64,000 nt of DNA, taken from UBA6623 sp965238125. GTDB taxonomy: Bacteria; Acidobacteriota; Terriglobia; Bryobacterales; UBA6623. The notes under the pieces are model-generated. The model had not been told where the DNA came from, made no database searches, and saw only the letters and a program-made list of their open reading frames with translations. Positions 1 to 8,718 of the stretch are shown one piece after another. The position numbers and the translations under genes were made by a program. How positions within the stretch are numbered: the first letter of the stretch is position 1; each line of letters begins with the position of its first letter. The DNA is taken from NCBI GenBank assembly GCA_965238125.1, contig OZ250179.1, forward strand, positions 3,162,001-3,226,000, read 5' to 3'.

Positions 1-24
1 AGTTCGGGGACGGAGCCCGAACTC
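1..24. repeat. Short palindromic repeat at window edge
   Basis: The first 24 bases recur exactly at 391-414. The unit is a hairpin-forming palindrome: arm GTTCGGG pairs with CCCGAAC around a short GACGGAG-type loop. The copy at the edge may continue outside the window. The same GTTCGGG word forms the tandem array at 330-400, so the two copies probably arose by local slippage or duplication. Confidence 0.6.
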
Positions 25-223
25 GGCCAAGATCGGCTTGACGCTACCGCAAAGAGAGTACGATCCGCCGGGATCAGCGATTCGTAAGTGAAACCCACGC
101 GGGCTCGGCAAACAGCCGAGCCCGCTAGCACGGAAACTCGTAGCCTGTCCCCGACTTTTCCCCCCGACTTTTCCCGACTTTTCATGGTGCGGGCAGAGAG
201 ACGAAGACAGCGACTCCGTTCAG

Positions 224-340
224 CTATTGGATGTTGACGGTCACCGTATTGGCCGTCTTACCGTCTACCGTTAGAAGGATGTTCACCTCACCGCGGCCGA
301 TCAGTGATCGGGGCAGAGGGCCGAAGGGGAGTTCGGGACG
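224..340 (-). pseudogene. C-terminal remnant of a Solibacter-type TIGR03437 domain protein
   Basis: On the minus strand the last ~34 residues before the TAG at 224 read like the end of the Solibacter uncharacterised C-terminal domain: a GRGEV segment, then LTVDGKTANTVTVNIQ. The same domain ends the 1022-residue protein at 2731-5799. Here nothing recognisable lies upstream; the frame runs straight into the GTTCGGG tandem array. I read it as the surviving 3' end of a deleted gene. An expressed short peptide is very unlikely. Confidence 0.6.
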
Positions 341-400
341 GGAGTTCGGGGGAGTTGGGGGAGTTGGGGGAGTTCGGGGGGAGTTCGGGGAGTTCGGGGA
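326..400. repeat. G-rich tandem repeat (about eight units of GAGTTCGGG/GAGTTGGGG)
   Basis: About eight degenerate 8-11 base units with runs of three to six G separated by AGTT or AGTTC. The plus strand therefore satisfies a G-quadruplex pattern (four or more G3+ tracts with loops of at most five). It separates the TIGR03437 remnant from the palindrome at 391-414. Confidence 0.65.
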
Positions 401-440
401 CGGAGCCCGAACTCTGGATCTGGGAAGAGATCGGGGACAT

Positions 441-838
441 CCATGATAGGTATCTGTCAAGTTACCTCAAGTAGGGGTGGACGCAGTCACCCCGCTCCCT
501 CGTGGCGGCAAGGGTTCTCGAACAGTGCCGAAAATTGCGACGACCCGGCGTTGGCGAATCGATTAAGCGGTCCCGAAGACCAGACATCCATGTGCCGCCT
601 CGAGGGGCTCGTTGCGCGAGCCGCCGTCGCGGAAGATTCAGTTTGGGTCTTTACCCGCCGAGAAAGTCGGGGCAGGCTGCGACTTATTGCGGACTCAAGG
701 AAACGGACTTCTCCTGCGCCCGGGGGGGGCCGGGGGGAGGCGGTTTTGGGGGCATCGCCGTTCGTGTACCCGGGCGACGGCATCGGATACGGCTCGGTTA
801 CCCTCGCGGCTCGGTTTGGGCTCCCGCCCGCCCCCGGA
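441..838. other. Intergenic stretch with no supported gene
   Basis: No frame shows coding character I trust. At about 770-825 there is a degenerate copy of the repeat family containing CGGCATCGGATAC and CGGCTCGGTTTGG that also occurs at 32490-32523 and near 63103 and 63334. Confidence 0.5.
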
Positions 839-1513
839 TCAATTGTGGCACTGCTTGCAGAGGATCTCTTTCGGCATCGTCAGCATTGCCTTGGACGTTT
901 CGCCGTGGGCGTTGTGGCACATGCCGCATTCCTGTAGCTGATGCACCGGGTGTTCGTGCGCCGCGTTGAAAGCTGCTTCCTCGTGGCACGCAAAACACCC
1001 GCCCTTGAAGCGAAAGCGCCCGCGACGGCTCACGCCGTGACATTGCGTGCAGGCAACATCCGCGAGAGGCGGGTGCCGGAAGAAAGGCTTGAACTCGGCG
1101 GGAGCGCCTTCCCCGACAAAGAATTGTACTTCTTCGCGTCCGCCTTCCCACACTAACGCCAGCGTGTGCCGCCCCGGCGCGGCTTGAACAACGGCGTGGA
1201 AGACTTCGTTGAAGGGTTCTTCGGCCGGCACCGCTTTGCCGTCAAGTTCGAGCTTTCCCTCGGACGCGGTGGCTACGATATCGACCTTGGCGTCAGTGAG
1301 CGCGGCGCCGTCGACGGGACGCATGATCTTGCCTTCGGCGAGAAGGTGAGACGGCGCCGGCGCGGTAGCCACGATGGCGAGTCCCAAAAGAAGAGGCAGG
1401 TTGTGTGGGCTGATTCGTGGGAGTCGCGCAGCGGTCCGGACTCGATCGGCAAGGGTGCAGCCGGGTTGGCAGCCGCGGGGGCTGCGATGGGCAGGCCTGG
1501 AGACCTGCCCCAC
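839..1513 (-). CDS. Exported tetrahaem cytochrome c (paired CXXCH type)
   Basis: The C-terminal 70 residues hold four CXXCH haem-binding motifs (CTQCH, CFACH, CGMCH, CKQCH), so this is a periplasmic electron carrier of the doubled-CXXCH type. A hydrophobic segment followed by Ala-rich residues, encoded at about 1420-1340, looks like a Sec signal peptide, followed by ~90 residues of beta-rich sequence before the haem region. The start is uncertain: no ATG lies in frame just upstream of the signal peptide. The nearest start codon is a GTG at 1513, which lies inside an intergenic palindrome (1489-1513), so the native 5' end may have been altered by the repeat. The redox partner is unknown; the downstream neighbour is the TIGR03437 remnant. 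Confidence 0.7.
   Translation of the reverse strand: MGQVSRPAHRSPRGCQPGCTLADRVRTAARLPRISPHNLPLLLGLAIVATAPAPSHLLAEGKIMRPVDGAALTDAKVDIVATASEGKLELDGKAVPAEEPFNEVFHAVVQAAPGRHTLALVWEGGREEVQFFVGEGAPAEFKPFFRHPPLADVACTQCHGVSRRGRFRFKGGCFACHEEAAFNAAHEHPVHQLQECGMCHNAHGETSKAMLTMPKEILCKQCHN
1489..1513. repeat. REP-like palindrome, GGGCAGGCCTGGAGACCTGC family
   Basis: Near-perfect palindrome GGGCAGGCCTGGAGACCTGCCCCAC-type (stem GGGCAGG/CCTGCCC). Other members lie at 31176, 43209, 44786, 56779 and 56826. This copy overlaps the probable 5' end of the tetrahaem cytochrome gene. Confidence 0.75.
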
Positions 1514-1640
1514 TGCCGGTGCTCGCGATGGACCGCCGCGAGTGCCGGCCACCACGGCGGCATCCCGTAGTGAAAGTCCAACTACGCGAAAAAAGGGTAC
1601 AGCCACCGATTTCCGCCGTCCTTCAGCTGGGAAACAGAGC

Positions 1641-1689
1641 GTTTCGAGGAGCGAAAATCGAATGGCAGTCCCCCTTTTTCGCTCGAACA
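1641..1689. repeat. Hairpin repeat with TTTCGCTC/GAGCGAAA arms, copy 1
   Basis: Inverted arms GAGCGAAA and TTTCGCTC bracket a core containing ATTCGA/TCGAAT. A second copy in the opposite orientation lies at 15575-15622. Both lie near the 5' side of a minus-strand gene. It may be a small mobile repeat or a structured leader; the sequence does not decide. Confidence 0.5.
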
Positions 1690-1717
1690 TATTCTTGCCG
1701 CGGGCTACCCGATGTCA

Positions 1718-2539
1718 CTACAGCTCGATACGGCAGATCGAACCGGCGTACTTGCTCTTGCTGTCCTTGTGCCCGGGAGCGACGCCGGCGTCGCAATAGT
1801 AGAGATTTCCCTGATACCAGGTCATCCCATGCGGGTCCGGGTCATGGCTGTTCAATTGGACCGCCTCGACGATGCGTCCGTTCTCGGCATCGAACTTGAG
1901 CACGCGGAAATCGTTCGAGAACATGCACCAGATGTACTTGCCGTCCCAGGCGAGGCCGTGGGCTCGCTCGAGAGGTATCGGGAATGAACTCGAAACGTTC
2001 ATGTCGGCGTCGGACCGCACGATTGCGTTGGGATGAAACTGCGTGATCCACAAGGAGTCTTGCGCCCAGAGAAGCCCGTGGAGCCCGCCGCCGTTCGGTG
2101 TCGTGTAGTTCTTGACGTGCTTGCCGGTCTTGGCGTCGAGTTTGACGATGCGGCCGCCTCTTTCGAGATCATGCGGACGCCGATCGCGCAGAATCGGCGG
2201 TCCGTTGGCCGCCATGAACACGGAGCCGCCCCCGGCCGCGATACCGCTCGTGTTCGACGACTGCGTTTCGTGCATCGTCAACGGCTTGCCCGTTTTCCAG
2301 TCGAGGAGGTAGGCGCGATCGGTGATTTGCTCGCCGACCCAAAGTCCCTCGGGCGTGGCTTCGAGTCCGTTCGGGTTGCCGTCGGGCGATTGGTAGAGAA
2401 TCTCGACGTTGCGACGCATCCGAAGGGGATAGTCGTGGCCGTCGCTGTCGCTTACAGTTCGCGGGGCGGCCGCCGAGACGTTCGGCGCAAGCAAGGCGCC
2501 GCCCGCCAAACCACCGAGTAACGCTCTGCGAGTCAACAT
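1718..2539 (-). CDS. Tat-exported beta-propeller protein
   Basis: A 273-residue protein starting with a twin-arginine signal (TRRALLGGLAGGALL), so probably exported folded. The mature part is a run of short repeats of the form aspartate/glycine turn plus aromatic strand (for example GLWVGEQ, DSLWITQF, KYIWCMF, NLYYCDAG), as in NHL/YncE/SMP-30-like beta-propellers. The final blade gives the C-terminus with CRIEL. The family often binds ligands or acts as a lactonase, but no catalytic residues can be assigned. It is separated by ~190 bp from the large secreted protein on the same strand. Confidence 0.65.
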   Translation of the reverse strand: MLTRRALLGGLAGGALLAPNVSAAAPRTVSDSDGHDYPLRMRRNVEILYQSPDGNPNGLEATPEGLWVGEQITDRAYLLDWKTGKPLTMHETQSSNTSGIAAGGGSVFMAANGPPILRDRRPHDLERGGRIVKLDAKTGKHVKNYTTPNGGGLHGLLWAQDSLWITQFHPNAIVRSDADMNVSSSFPIPLERAHGLAWDGKYIWCMFSNDFRVLKFDAENGRIVEAVQLNSHDPDPHGMTWYQGNLYYCDAGVAPGHKDSKSKYAGSICRIEL

Positions 2540-2730
2540 GGCGAATGCCTCCTGTTGGCGAATGCGCCTTTATTGTCGGCGAGGTGGAGCACCGAGCGCA
2601 AGAAACAACAAAGGCTTTTTTCGCCGTGTCCCTTCACGGGGAACCAGAGCGGCAAGAGTGCAAACGCGGTCCGGAGTCGGACTTTGGCGGCGAGGTGGCG
2701 CGACGAGCGTTGTCGACGGTTGATGCCGGG

Positions 2731-5700
2731 TTAGCGCACTTCGAGCAGAACGTTGTTGCTTGTGACGCCCTGGGTTTCGATGCGCAGCGGGTGGATGCCC
2801 GCGGGGAGGTCCTCGGGGAGTTCGGCGTTCACCTGATAGAGCCCGGTGAAAAGCGGGGCCAAGCCGCTGAAAACCACGTCGGCGTCGCGCCCGGCCACCT
2901 CGACGCGTGGAACGATCAAGGTCCACGAAAGCGGCGAACGGGGAACGCCGGCGCCGCTCAGTACGGGCGGGTCAACGGCTCCCAGCCCGGTCGCGAAGAT
3001 TTGCACGGTCTCTCCCGGCCCAGGCGGCATCCGGGCCGCGTGTTGATTGGTGCTGTTGAGAATCGCGCCGAAGCCGGTTTGCGAGTCGAAAAAGATGCCG
3101 GGTTGGGTTGCCCTTACCGGGAGCGTGACGGCCTCGCCGGCGCCGGCCGCCGAGGTAATGAAGATCTCGGCTTGGTCGGCAGGCGATTCAAACGGCGCCA
3201 TCCAATTGATTTGCGTGGCGGAAACGAACAACAGCGGCGCGGGGGTTCCATTGATCAAAACCGTCGTCCCGGCCAATTGTCGCGGCAGGGGAAGGGTGGG
3301 GGCCCAGGCGGGTTCGGCGGCGGCCGTCAACGCCGTTCCGAAGATCGAATAGAGCCCGCCGGGGCTGACAACCCGCTGCTCGGCGGCTCCGGCGGTGTTG
3401 AAGCTCGCTGCGTTGACGACGCCGGCCTGGGAAAACGACGGCCCTAGTCCGGTGGCTACCGCCGTGGCCGTGGTGCGCATATCCCGCGCCTGCTCGATCT
3501 CGGCCCGCAGAATGTTGAAAACGCCCTCCGACGCCAAGCGCCACTCGATGGCAATACGACCGCTCGCGTCGGTCATCGCGCGCGAAGGGGTCGCCACGCC
3601 GTCTCCGCTTGGGATCAAGACAACGGGGACTCCGCCGTAGTGCAACTTGTCTTCGTCTCGCAGCCGGAATACAACCGGCAACGGCACAACGCCGCCCTCG
3701 CCCGCCGACTGCGAATCACCCGACTCCAGGGCGAGCCGCAAGCCGCCGAGTCCGTCCCGCACGCGCACGATCGTGCGAGCCGTGTCATACCCGGGGTTGG
3801 CGGTGCGTGCCATCAACCGCGCGATTCCGGAACTCATTCCATTCACGCTGAAGGCCGCTTCCCGCTCCCCGGCCGGAATCGTGACCGACGAAGGAATCTC
3901 GATGGCTCCGCTGTCGCTCGACAGCATCACGTCGATGTCGGCGTCGAGGGGATTGTCGATGCTCACTGTCGCGGTTGCCGAGCCGCCTCGGATCACTCCG
4001 GCGGCGGGCCAGGTGGAAAGATGCAGCCACCGCACCAGCTCCGTGCGCGCCGTGCCGCGCTGATCGACGGCTTGGTGAAAGAAGGTCTCCCATTCGGTTC
4101 GAATGCGGTTGAGTTTGGCGAGCGTTTCGGGTGTTGGATTCTCGCCTTCGGCAACGAGCAGCACGATCGCAAAGTTGAAGTCCTTCTGCGCCACGCTCGG
4201 TCTCGGCCGACGCGGACCCTCCGCGTCAATGATCATGTCGACGGAGATTTCGCGCCGAGTCCCATCGAAAGCGACGCCGATCGACGGGGACGCGCCTGGG
4301 GCCCGCGTCACGGAAGGATCGTCGACGACAAAACTCGGAGGGACGTCGTGAGCTTCGCGCAGCTCCATCAGGTACTGATCGAAGGCACCGTACTTTTCGA
4401 CCGCGCCGACGGTTTCAAATTGCGGCGTCGTCATACCGTGGTCGGTGATGCGATTGCCTTCGAGTACCGAGGCGTCGGAGTTGAAAAAGAAACTCCAGTG
4501 GGCGTCTTGACGCCCCAGTAAAGCCTCCGATGCCGACTGCGTCATGGGATCGAGAAACCGGACATACACCAGAAAGCGGTGGCCTGATTCCTGACCGAAG
4601 ACGGAGAGCGTATTGTTATGTCCCAGCAGGGAAATCGTTGTCTCGGGGTCCTCGGGGAAATTGGAGAGCGGCCCCATATTGAGAAAACTTTGCAAGCGTA
4701 GAGGGGAGCCGAACGGTTCACCGAAGTTGAAGACAGGGTTGCCGTCGGGCTGCGGGCTGCCGATGCCCTCCACGTCGTTACGGACGTTGAGTTCAAAGGC
4801 AAAGGCGCCGGGCCCGGCCGGGAGTCGCAGATCATTGAACAAGACGATGAAGTCGTAGGCGTCTCCGTGGTTTCGGTAGAACTTTTGCGTGACGGCGACC
4901 GCGTCGACATCGCGTTCGTCGGTAAAGATCTCGGCCAACGCGCCCGGGGTCGCGGTCGGAGCGCCCAGTGAAAAATCAACGGCGCGCACATCGTCTTCGA
5001 ATCCGCCGGGCATCACACCCACCACGATCGAGGCCAAGTTGACGGCAAGGTAGTGGAAGTCGATCCGTCCGTCGATGTGGAGGACGGCTTGAAACGTTTG
5101 CCGCCGCCCTATGGTTGTGAAGGTGAATTCAGGGACGTCGTCCCATGTGAAAACAACACGGTCGGCGGCGACAAAGGCGGTCACTTTCGAATCGGCTCGA
5201 CTGGGGTCGAGGTCGGTGAAGAGCGGGGCGATGCGGGGCGGCCCGGCGGCGGCGCGCGAGAGGCTGCGCGCGGTGGAGCCGGCTTCGGGTTCGACGAAAC
5301 TCAAATTGCCGTCGGAATGGACCCAGGTCGTCTCGTGAGATTGATCAAAGAAAGGAAAAGAGAACGGCAGCACGACGTTTTCGGCGTCGTCGTCCGCCAG
5401 CGGCAACGGCGAGCCCAGCTCTCTCGCCTGTTCGTCGAAACCCAACGGCAGCGGTTCGGCGGTATAGCCGTTTTCAGCGGGGCGCAGAGTGACGCTAAGT
5501 TGGTCGAGGTCGAAATCATTGGGCCGCAAGACGACGCCGTCGGAATCATCAAGGATCGCGATGTGGCCGATATCGTCGCGAACCGCCGCCTGCCGCGGCG
5601 TCGACAAACCGGCGACCAATCCGCGCCGCCCGGTTTCCTGGCGATGCCGCAACAGTTCCGAGACGACACGGCCGCGATAGGTGCCGTCGAAGCGACTTGT

Positions 5701-5799
5701 CACGTCGGCGGCTGACAGCACGCTCGTCCCCGACACAACCAGCACGGCGAGCAAACGAAGAGCATGGCGCGACGGCCGTGGTGAGGAGACGGGATTCAT
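2731..5799 (-). CDS. Large secreted protein with Solibacter C-terminal (TIGR03437) domain
   Basis: 1022 residues. The N-terminus has positive charges and a hydrophobic stretch ending SVLSAAD, a Sec signal peptide. Residues ~140-280 (WVHSDGNLSF, RIAPLFTDLDPS) resemble nidogen-like extracellular domains. The middle contains Ig-like beta-rich segments (ATVSIDNPLDADI, IPAGEREAAFSVNG). The last ~230 residues, from VVNAASF through SIFGTALT and INGTPAPLLFVS to NNVLLEVR, match the uncharacterised domain abundant in Solibacter/Bryobacterales exported proteins. The role is probably cell-surface or extracellular adhesion or scaffolding; no enzyme motif is visible. The many long opposite-strand frames here are shadows of codon bias. 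Confidence 0.8.
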   Translation of the reverse strand: MNPVSSPRPSRHALRLLAVLVVSGTSVLSAADVTSRFDGTYRGRVVSELLRHRQETGRRGLVAGLSTPRQAAVRDDIGHIAILDDSDGVVLRPNDFDLDQLSVTLRPAENGYTAEPLPLGFDEQARELGSPLPLADDDAENVVLPFSFPFFDQSHETTWVHSDGNLSFVEPEAGSTARSLSRAAAGPPRIAPLFTDLDPSRADSKVTAFVAADRVVFTWDDVPEFTFTTIGRRQTFQAVLHIDGRIDFHYLAVNLASIVVGVMPGGFEDDVRAVDFSLGAPTATPGALAEIFTDERDVDAVAVTQKFYRNHGDAYDFIVLFNDLRLPAGPGAFAFELNVRNDVEGIGSPQPDGNPVFNFGEPFGSPLRLQSFLNMGPLSNFPEDPETTISLLGHNNTLSVFGQESGHRFLVYVRFLDPMTQSASEALLGRQDAHWSFFFNSDASVLEGNRITDHGMTTPQFETVGAVEKYGAFDQYLMELREAHDVPPSFVVDDPSVTRAPGASPSIGVAFDGTRREISVDMIIDAEGPRRPRPSVAQKDFNFAIVLLVAEGENPTPETLAKLNRIRTEWETFFHQAVDQRGTARTELVRWLHLSTWPAAGVIRGGSATATVSIDNPLDADIDVMLSSDSGAIEIPSSVTIPAGEREAAFSVNGMSSGIARLMARTANPGYDTARTIVRVRDGLGGLRLALESGDSQSAGEGGVVPLPVVFRLRDEDKLHYGGVPVVLIPSGDGVATPSRAMTDASGRIAIEWRLASEGVFNILRAEIEQARDMRTTATAVATGLGPSFSQAGVVNAASFNTAGAAEQRVVSPGGLYSIFGTALTAAAEPAWAPTLPLPRQLAGTTVLINGTPAPLLFVSATQINWMAPFESPADQAEIFITSAAGAGEAVTLPVRATQPGIFFDSQTGFGAILNSTNQHAARMPPGPGETVQIFATGLGAVDPPVLSGAGVPRSPLSWTLIVPRVEVAGRDADVVFSGLAPLFTGLYQVNAELPEDLPAGIHPLRIETQGVTSNNVLLEVR

Positions 5800-5903
5800 G
5801 CGGTCGGGGGATCAGGCTTGCGGCAATCGTTTCTTGGCAGGGAAGTCGCGGACGCAACGCTTGGCCCGTGAATTCTCAGCACGCCCGCTGATGCGGCGGC
5901 CGG

Positions 5904-7082
5904 CTAGTCAAGGCGCGTCAAGAAAATCGGTAAACCGTCCTTGTTGGAGTAGTTGGGCCGGTAGCGGTCCACGTTGTACATGGTCTCGACATCGACTTCG
6001 CGCGGTCCGAGACCGGGGTCGGGGATGTCGGTGATGGAGTAACAGCCGTTCTGAATGGCCATCATCTTCGCGGTCACTCCCTCGACGATGCAATCAAGAG
6101 CCATGGTCGCGAAGGTCGTCGCGATCATCCTGTCGAGAAAATCCGGATCACCGCTCCTTAGTTGATACGTGAGGTCGGCGACGACGGTTTCCTCTCCCGA
6201 AGAGTCCTTGAGACGATCGCTAAAGGCTTCGGCGATGCTGACCTTCTTGCGATGCCCGTAGGCGTCCGGAGGCCCCTTCTCCTCCACGGGACGCCCTACC
6301 CATGTGGCGCCCTCCGACAGAACCACCAGAGAATAATTGCTCGGGTTGTTCTGCTTGTCAGTGATCAGCAAGTCGATGAGTTTTTGAAGATCAAAGTGGT
6401 GCTCCGGAATGCAACACCGAATGTTGGCGACATAGGCCGTGTATAGAGCGGTGAAACCGGCGTCTCGGCCGAAGATGCGAAAGACGCCGACGCGCTCGTG
6501 GGACCCGACCGTCGTACGCATGCGCTTAACCTCGTCCGCCGCGCGCGTCAACGCCGTCGAAAAGCCGATGCAGTATTCCGTGCCGCAGACGTCGTTATCC
6601 ATAGTCTTGGGCACGCCAACGACCGGAAAGCCTTCGTCGGAGAGCACCTTGGAGTAGCTCAGCGTGTCGTCGCCGCCAATGGTCAACAGGTGGTCGATGC
6701 CTAATCTGTCCAGGTTCTCCCTGACGATCGGCGTCATGTCGACGACGCCGCTTTCTACTTCCTTGCAGCGGCCGAGCTTCGGTTTCACATGCTCGGGGAC
6801 ACTGTCGACGCGCATCTTGGACGGTTTGGTGCGCGACGTATGCAGAAAGGTGCCGCCGGACCGGTCGATACGGCGTGTGATTTGGGGATCGAGCCGTACC
6901 ATATACTCTTCATCAAACCCATCGTCGAGGTTCGGGTGCGTGAGCCCGGCCCAGCCGCGGCGGATGCCGATCAGGTCGTAGTCGCCGATCGCGGTGGCGC
7001 CGTACACCACGGATTTGATCACGGAATTAAGTCCGGGGACATCGCCGCCGCCAGTGAGAATTCCTATCGTTTTCTTCGCCAT
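5904..7082 (-). CDS. pfp: Phosphofructokinase, probably pyrophosphate-dependent
   Basis: Phosphorylates fructose 6-phosphate in glycolysis. From the start chosen here it has 392 residues; an upstream in-frame ATG at 7136 would add 18 residues unlike the family, while MAKKTIGILTGGGDVPGLN is the canonical N-terminus. Motifs: GGGDVPGLN (residues 11-19), GGDDT (136-140) and PKTMDND (158-164). ATP-dependent enzymes carry GGDG and PGTIDND at these two places; the Asp in GGDDT and the Lys in PKTMDND are the residues that characterise PPi-dependent PFKs, so use of pyrophosphate is a reasoned inference. A partner reading IFGRDAG replaces the usual MGR motif. The 158-residue gene just upstream is probably co-transcribed. 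Confidence 0.85.
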   Translation of the reverse strand: MAKKTIGILTGGGDVPGLNSVIKSVVYGATAIGDYDLIGIRRGWAGLTHPNLDDGFDEEYMVRLDPQITRRIDRSGGTFLHTSRTKPSKMRVDSVPEHVKPKLGRCKEVESGVVDMTPIVRENLDRLGIDHLLTIGGDDTLSYSKVLSDEGFPVVGVPKTMDNDVCGTEYCIGFSTALTRAADEVKRMRTTVGSHERVGVFRIFGRDAGFTALYTAYVANIRCCIPEHHFDLQKLIDLLITDKQNNPSNYSLVVLSEGATWVGRPVEEKGPPDAYGHRKKVSIAEAFSDRLKDSSGEETVVADLTYQLRSGDPDFLDRMIATTFATMALDCIVEGVTAKMMAIQNGCYSITDIPDPGLGPREVDVETMYNVDRYRPNYSNKDGLPIFLTRLD

Positions 7083-7139
7083 GCTGCGTTTTCTTACGAG
7101 TTCGACCCGTTGGTTACAGCTGTCGGTTGCGACCACCCG

Positions 7140-7616
7140 TCAGCCGAGAAATACTTCCGCGGAGGGGTCGGTCTCCCAAGCCAAATGATTGCTGTAAAGC
7201 AGGATCAGCGCTTCCGGGTATTGGTCCTTGAATTTCGCGTGAACGCGTTGTTGCCAACCCTCGCCGAGCGCGTCGCTGGTCCGATTGTTCTTTTCGAAGA
7301 ACCCGTTTCCGTCGTGGGGGATTTCGAGAAAGTCGAGCACCTCGGCGACGAAGGGCAGATTCGAGACCAAGATCGCCTGCGCGGCCTCCCGAGCCACGTC
7401 GTTATCACCCTCTTCGAGCCGACCCCATAGGCGCGGGAGAGCCTTGCGCAGCTTCTCGCGGTTGAGCTTATTCATGGCGGCGTGCACCTTAAAAGAATCG
7501 TAGACCTGAAAGGTGCGCAATTTACCCATCGACACGCCGCGCATCAGCTCCTCAAACTGCTCGCGCCCCAAGCCTTGAAAAACCGCCGAAAGCTCCATGA
7601 GATTCGAGAATAGCAC
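7140..7616 (-). CDS. Conserved-looking hypothetical protein upstream of phosphofructokinase
   Basis: 158 residues if started at 7616, about 152 if started at the second Met (MELSAVFQG). Mostly helical, with a segment LPRLWGRLEEGDNDVAREAAQAILVSNLPFVAEVLDFL that resembles one or two HEAT-type helical pairs, then FFEKNNRT and an alpha-beta C-terminus. It has no signal peptide, so it is cytoplasmic. I do not recognise a family. It ends ~60 bp before the phosphofructokinase start on the same strand, suggesting an operon. Confidence 0.6.
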   Translation of the reverse strand: MLFSNLMELSAVFQGLGREQFEELMRGVSMGKLRTFQVYDSFKVHAAMNKLNREKLRKALPRLWGRLEEGDNDVAREAAQAILVSNLPFVAEVLDFLEIPHDGNGFFEKNNRTSDALGEGWQQRVHAKFKDQYPEALILLYSNHLAWETDPSAEVFLG

Positions 7617-7690
7617 AGGCTCCGGGAACGGTCGAAAGAGGCTGTGAGGGGCCGTGAATCGATGCGGGAAACGTTCCCGGGGAGGGCCGG

Positions 7691-8431
7691 CTAGTGCAGC
7701 TTCTCGTCCTTCTCGACAAGCCCGTCGCGGAGCTGGATCACGCGGTGGGCGTGCATGGCGACGCCGTGCTCGTGGGTGACGAGAATGATGGTGTTGCCCT
7801 GCTGGTGAAGTTGGTCGAACAGCGCCATGATTTCGTCGCCGGTCGCGGTGTCGAGGTTGCCGGTCGGTTCATCGGCGAGAAGGATCGAGGGGTGGTTGAC
7901 GAGAGCCCGCGCGATGGCTACCCTCTGCCGTTGACCGCCGGACAGTTCGTTCGGTTTGTGATACATGCGGTCGGTGAGGTCGACGTGCCCGATGGCGCTC
8001 TGGGAAAGCGCGACGCGTTCAGCGGGTGGGATGCCGCTATAGACGAGAGGCAATTCGACGTTCTGAAGCGCCGTCAGACGCGGCAATAGATTGAAGGTCT
8101 GGAAGACGAATCCGATCTCCTTGTTCCGGATGTGCGCCAACTCGTCGTCGTTCATCGAGCTGACCAACCGGCCCGCGATATAGTATTGCCCCACCGACGG
8201 GGTATCGAGGCAGCCGATCAAGTTCATCAGGGTCGACTTCCCCGAACCCGAAGGCCCCATGATCGCCACATACTCGCCTTTTCGGATCTCGATATCCATC
8301 GATCGAACCGCGTGGATTTCCTGATCGCCCATGACATAGGTTTTCCACAAGTCGTAGGTGCGAATCACCACCCCGTCGCGGCGAAGTTGCTCGCCGACGT
8401 CTTGCGGATTGGAGACTGTCGTGGTTGCCAT
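7691..8431 (-). CDS. ABC transporter ATP-binding subunit, MacB/LolD type
   Basis: 246 residues with a complete ABC ATPase set: Walker A GPSGSGKS at 59-66, Q-loop around 111, signature LSGGQ at 163-167, Walker B ILLADE at 183-188 and an H-loop VTHEH. The sequence around it (LMNLIGCLD, NLLPRLTALQNVELPL) is typical of the MacB/LolD/FtsE group that powers FtsX-fold permeases. It follows the HlyD/MacA-type adaptor on the same strand with ~290 bp between. No FtsX-type permease gene is present beside it, which is unusual for this family; the permease must be encoded elsewhere. Confidence 0.9.
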   Translation of the reverse strand: MATTTVSNPQDVGEQLRRDGVVIRTYDLWKTYVMGDQEIHAVRSMDIEIRKGEYVAIMGPSGSGKSTLMNLIGCLDTPSVGQYYIAGRLVSSMNDDELAHIRNKEIGFVFQTFNLLPRLTALQNVELPLVYSGIPPAERVALSQSAIGHVDLTDRMYHKPNELSGGQRQRVAIARALVNHPSILLADEPTGNLDTATGDEIMALFDQLHQQGNTIILVTHEHGVAMHAHRVIQLRDGLVEKDEKLH

Positions 8432-8518
8432 GGTTACGGTCGGTCCCTCGGAGGCTGTGTTAAGGACGGATGCGCAACATAAAACATAGGAGAATCGGCG
8501 GCCCGAGCTCGATCGCTC

Positions 8519-8665
8519 TCGGTACGGCTATGGCTAAAGCCTTACGGTAAAAGGCCGTTGAAACGGCCTCGTACCGGACGACGAGCCGTCTGAACCGGCC
8601 CTAAAAGGGCCCCGCCTATATGCGAGCCCAAGCCCGGTGAACCGGGCTAACCCACATTCGCCTCT
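8519..8665. repeat. Cluster of three short palindromes between exporter genes
   Basis: Three successive hairpins: AAAGGCCGTTGAAACGGCCT, CCGGCCCTAAAAGGGCC-type and AGCCCGGTGAACCGGGCT. The style (stem with short TTGAA or TGAA loop) matches the REP elements mobilised by RAYT transposases; a RAYT fragment with its own palindrome lies at 25783-25985. The cluster separates the adaptor gene from its ATPase gene and could attenuate or process their transcript. Confidence 0.6.
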
Positions 8666-8718
8666 GTTTCCGTTGCTCGCATTGCGAGAGGATCGTCCAA
8701 CATTACGTCGTATACCCG

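Noticed and set aside
326..400. CRISPR-like array
   Set aside because: Units are 8-11 bases, adjacent and degenerate, with no unique spacers of 28-40 bases and no cas genes in the window.
2545..4521. Long plus-strand frames opposite the 1022-residue secreted protein
   Set aside because: Low-complexity Arg/Gly-rich translations in the shadow of a clear gene with a signal peptide and known domain.
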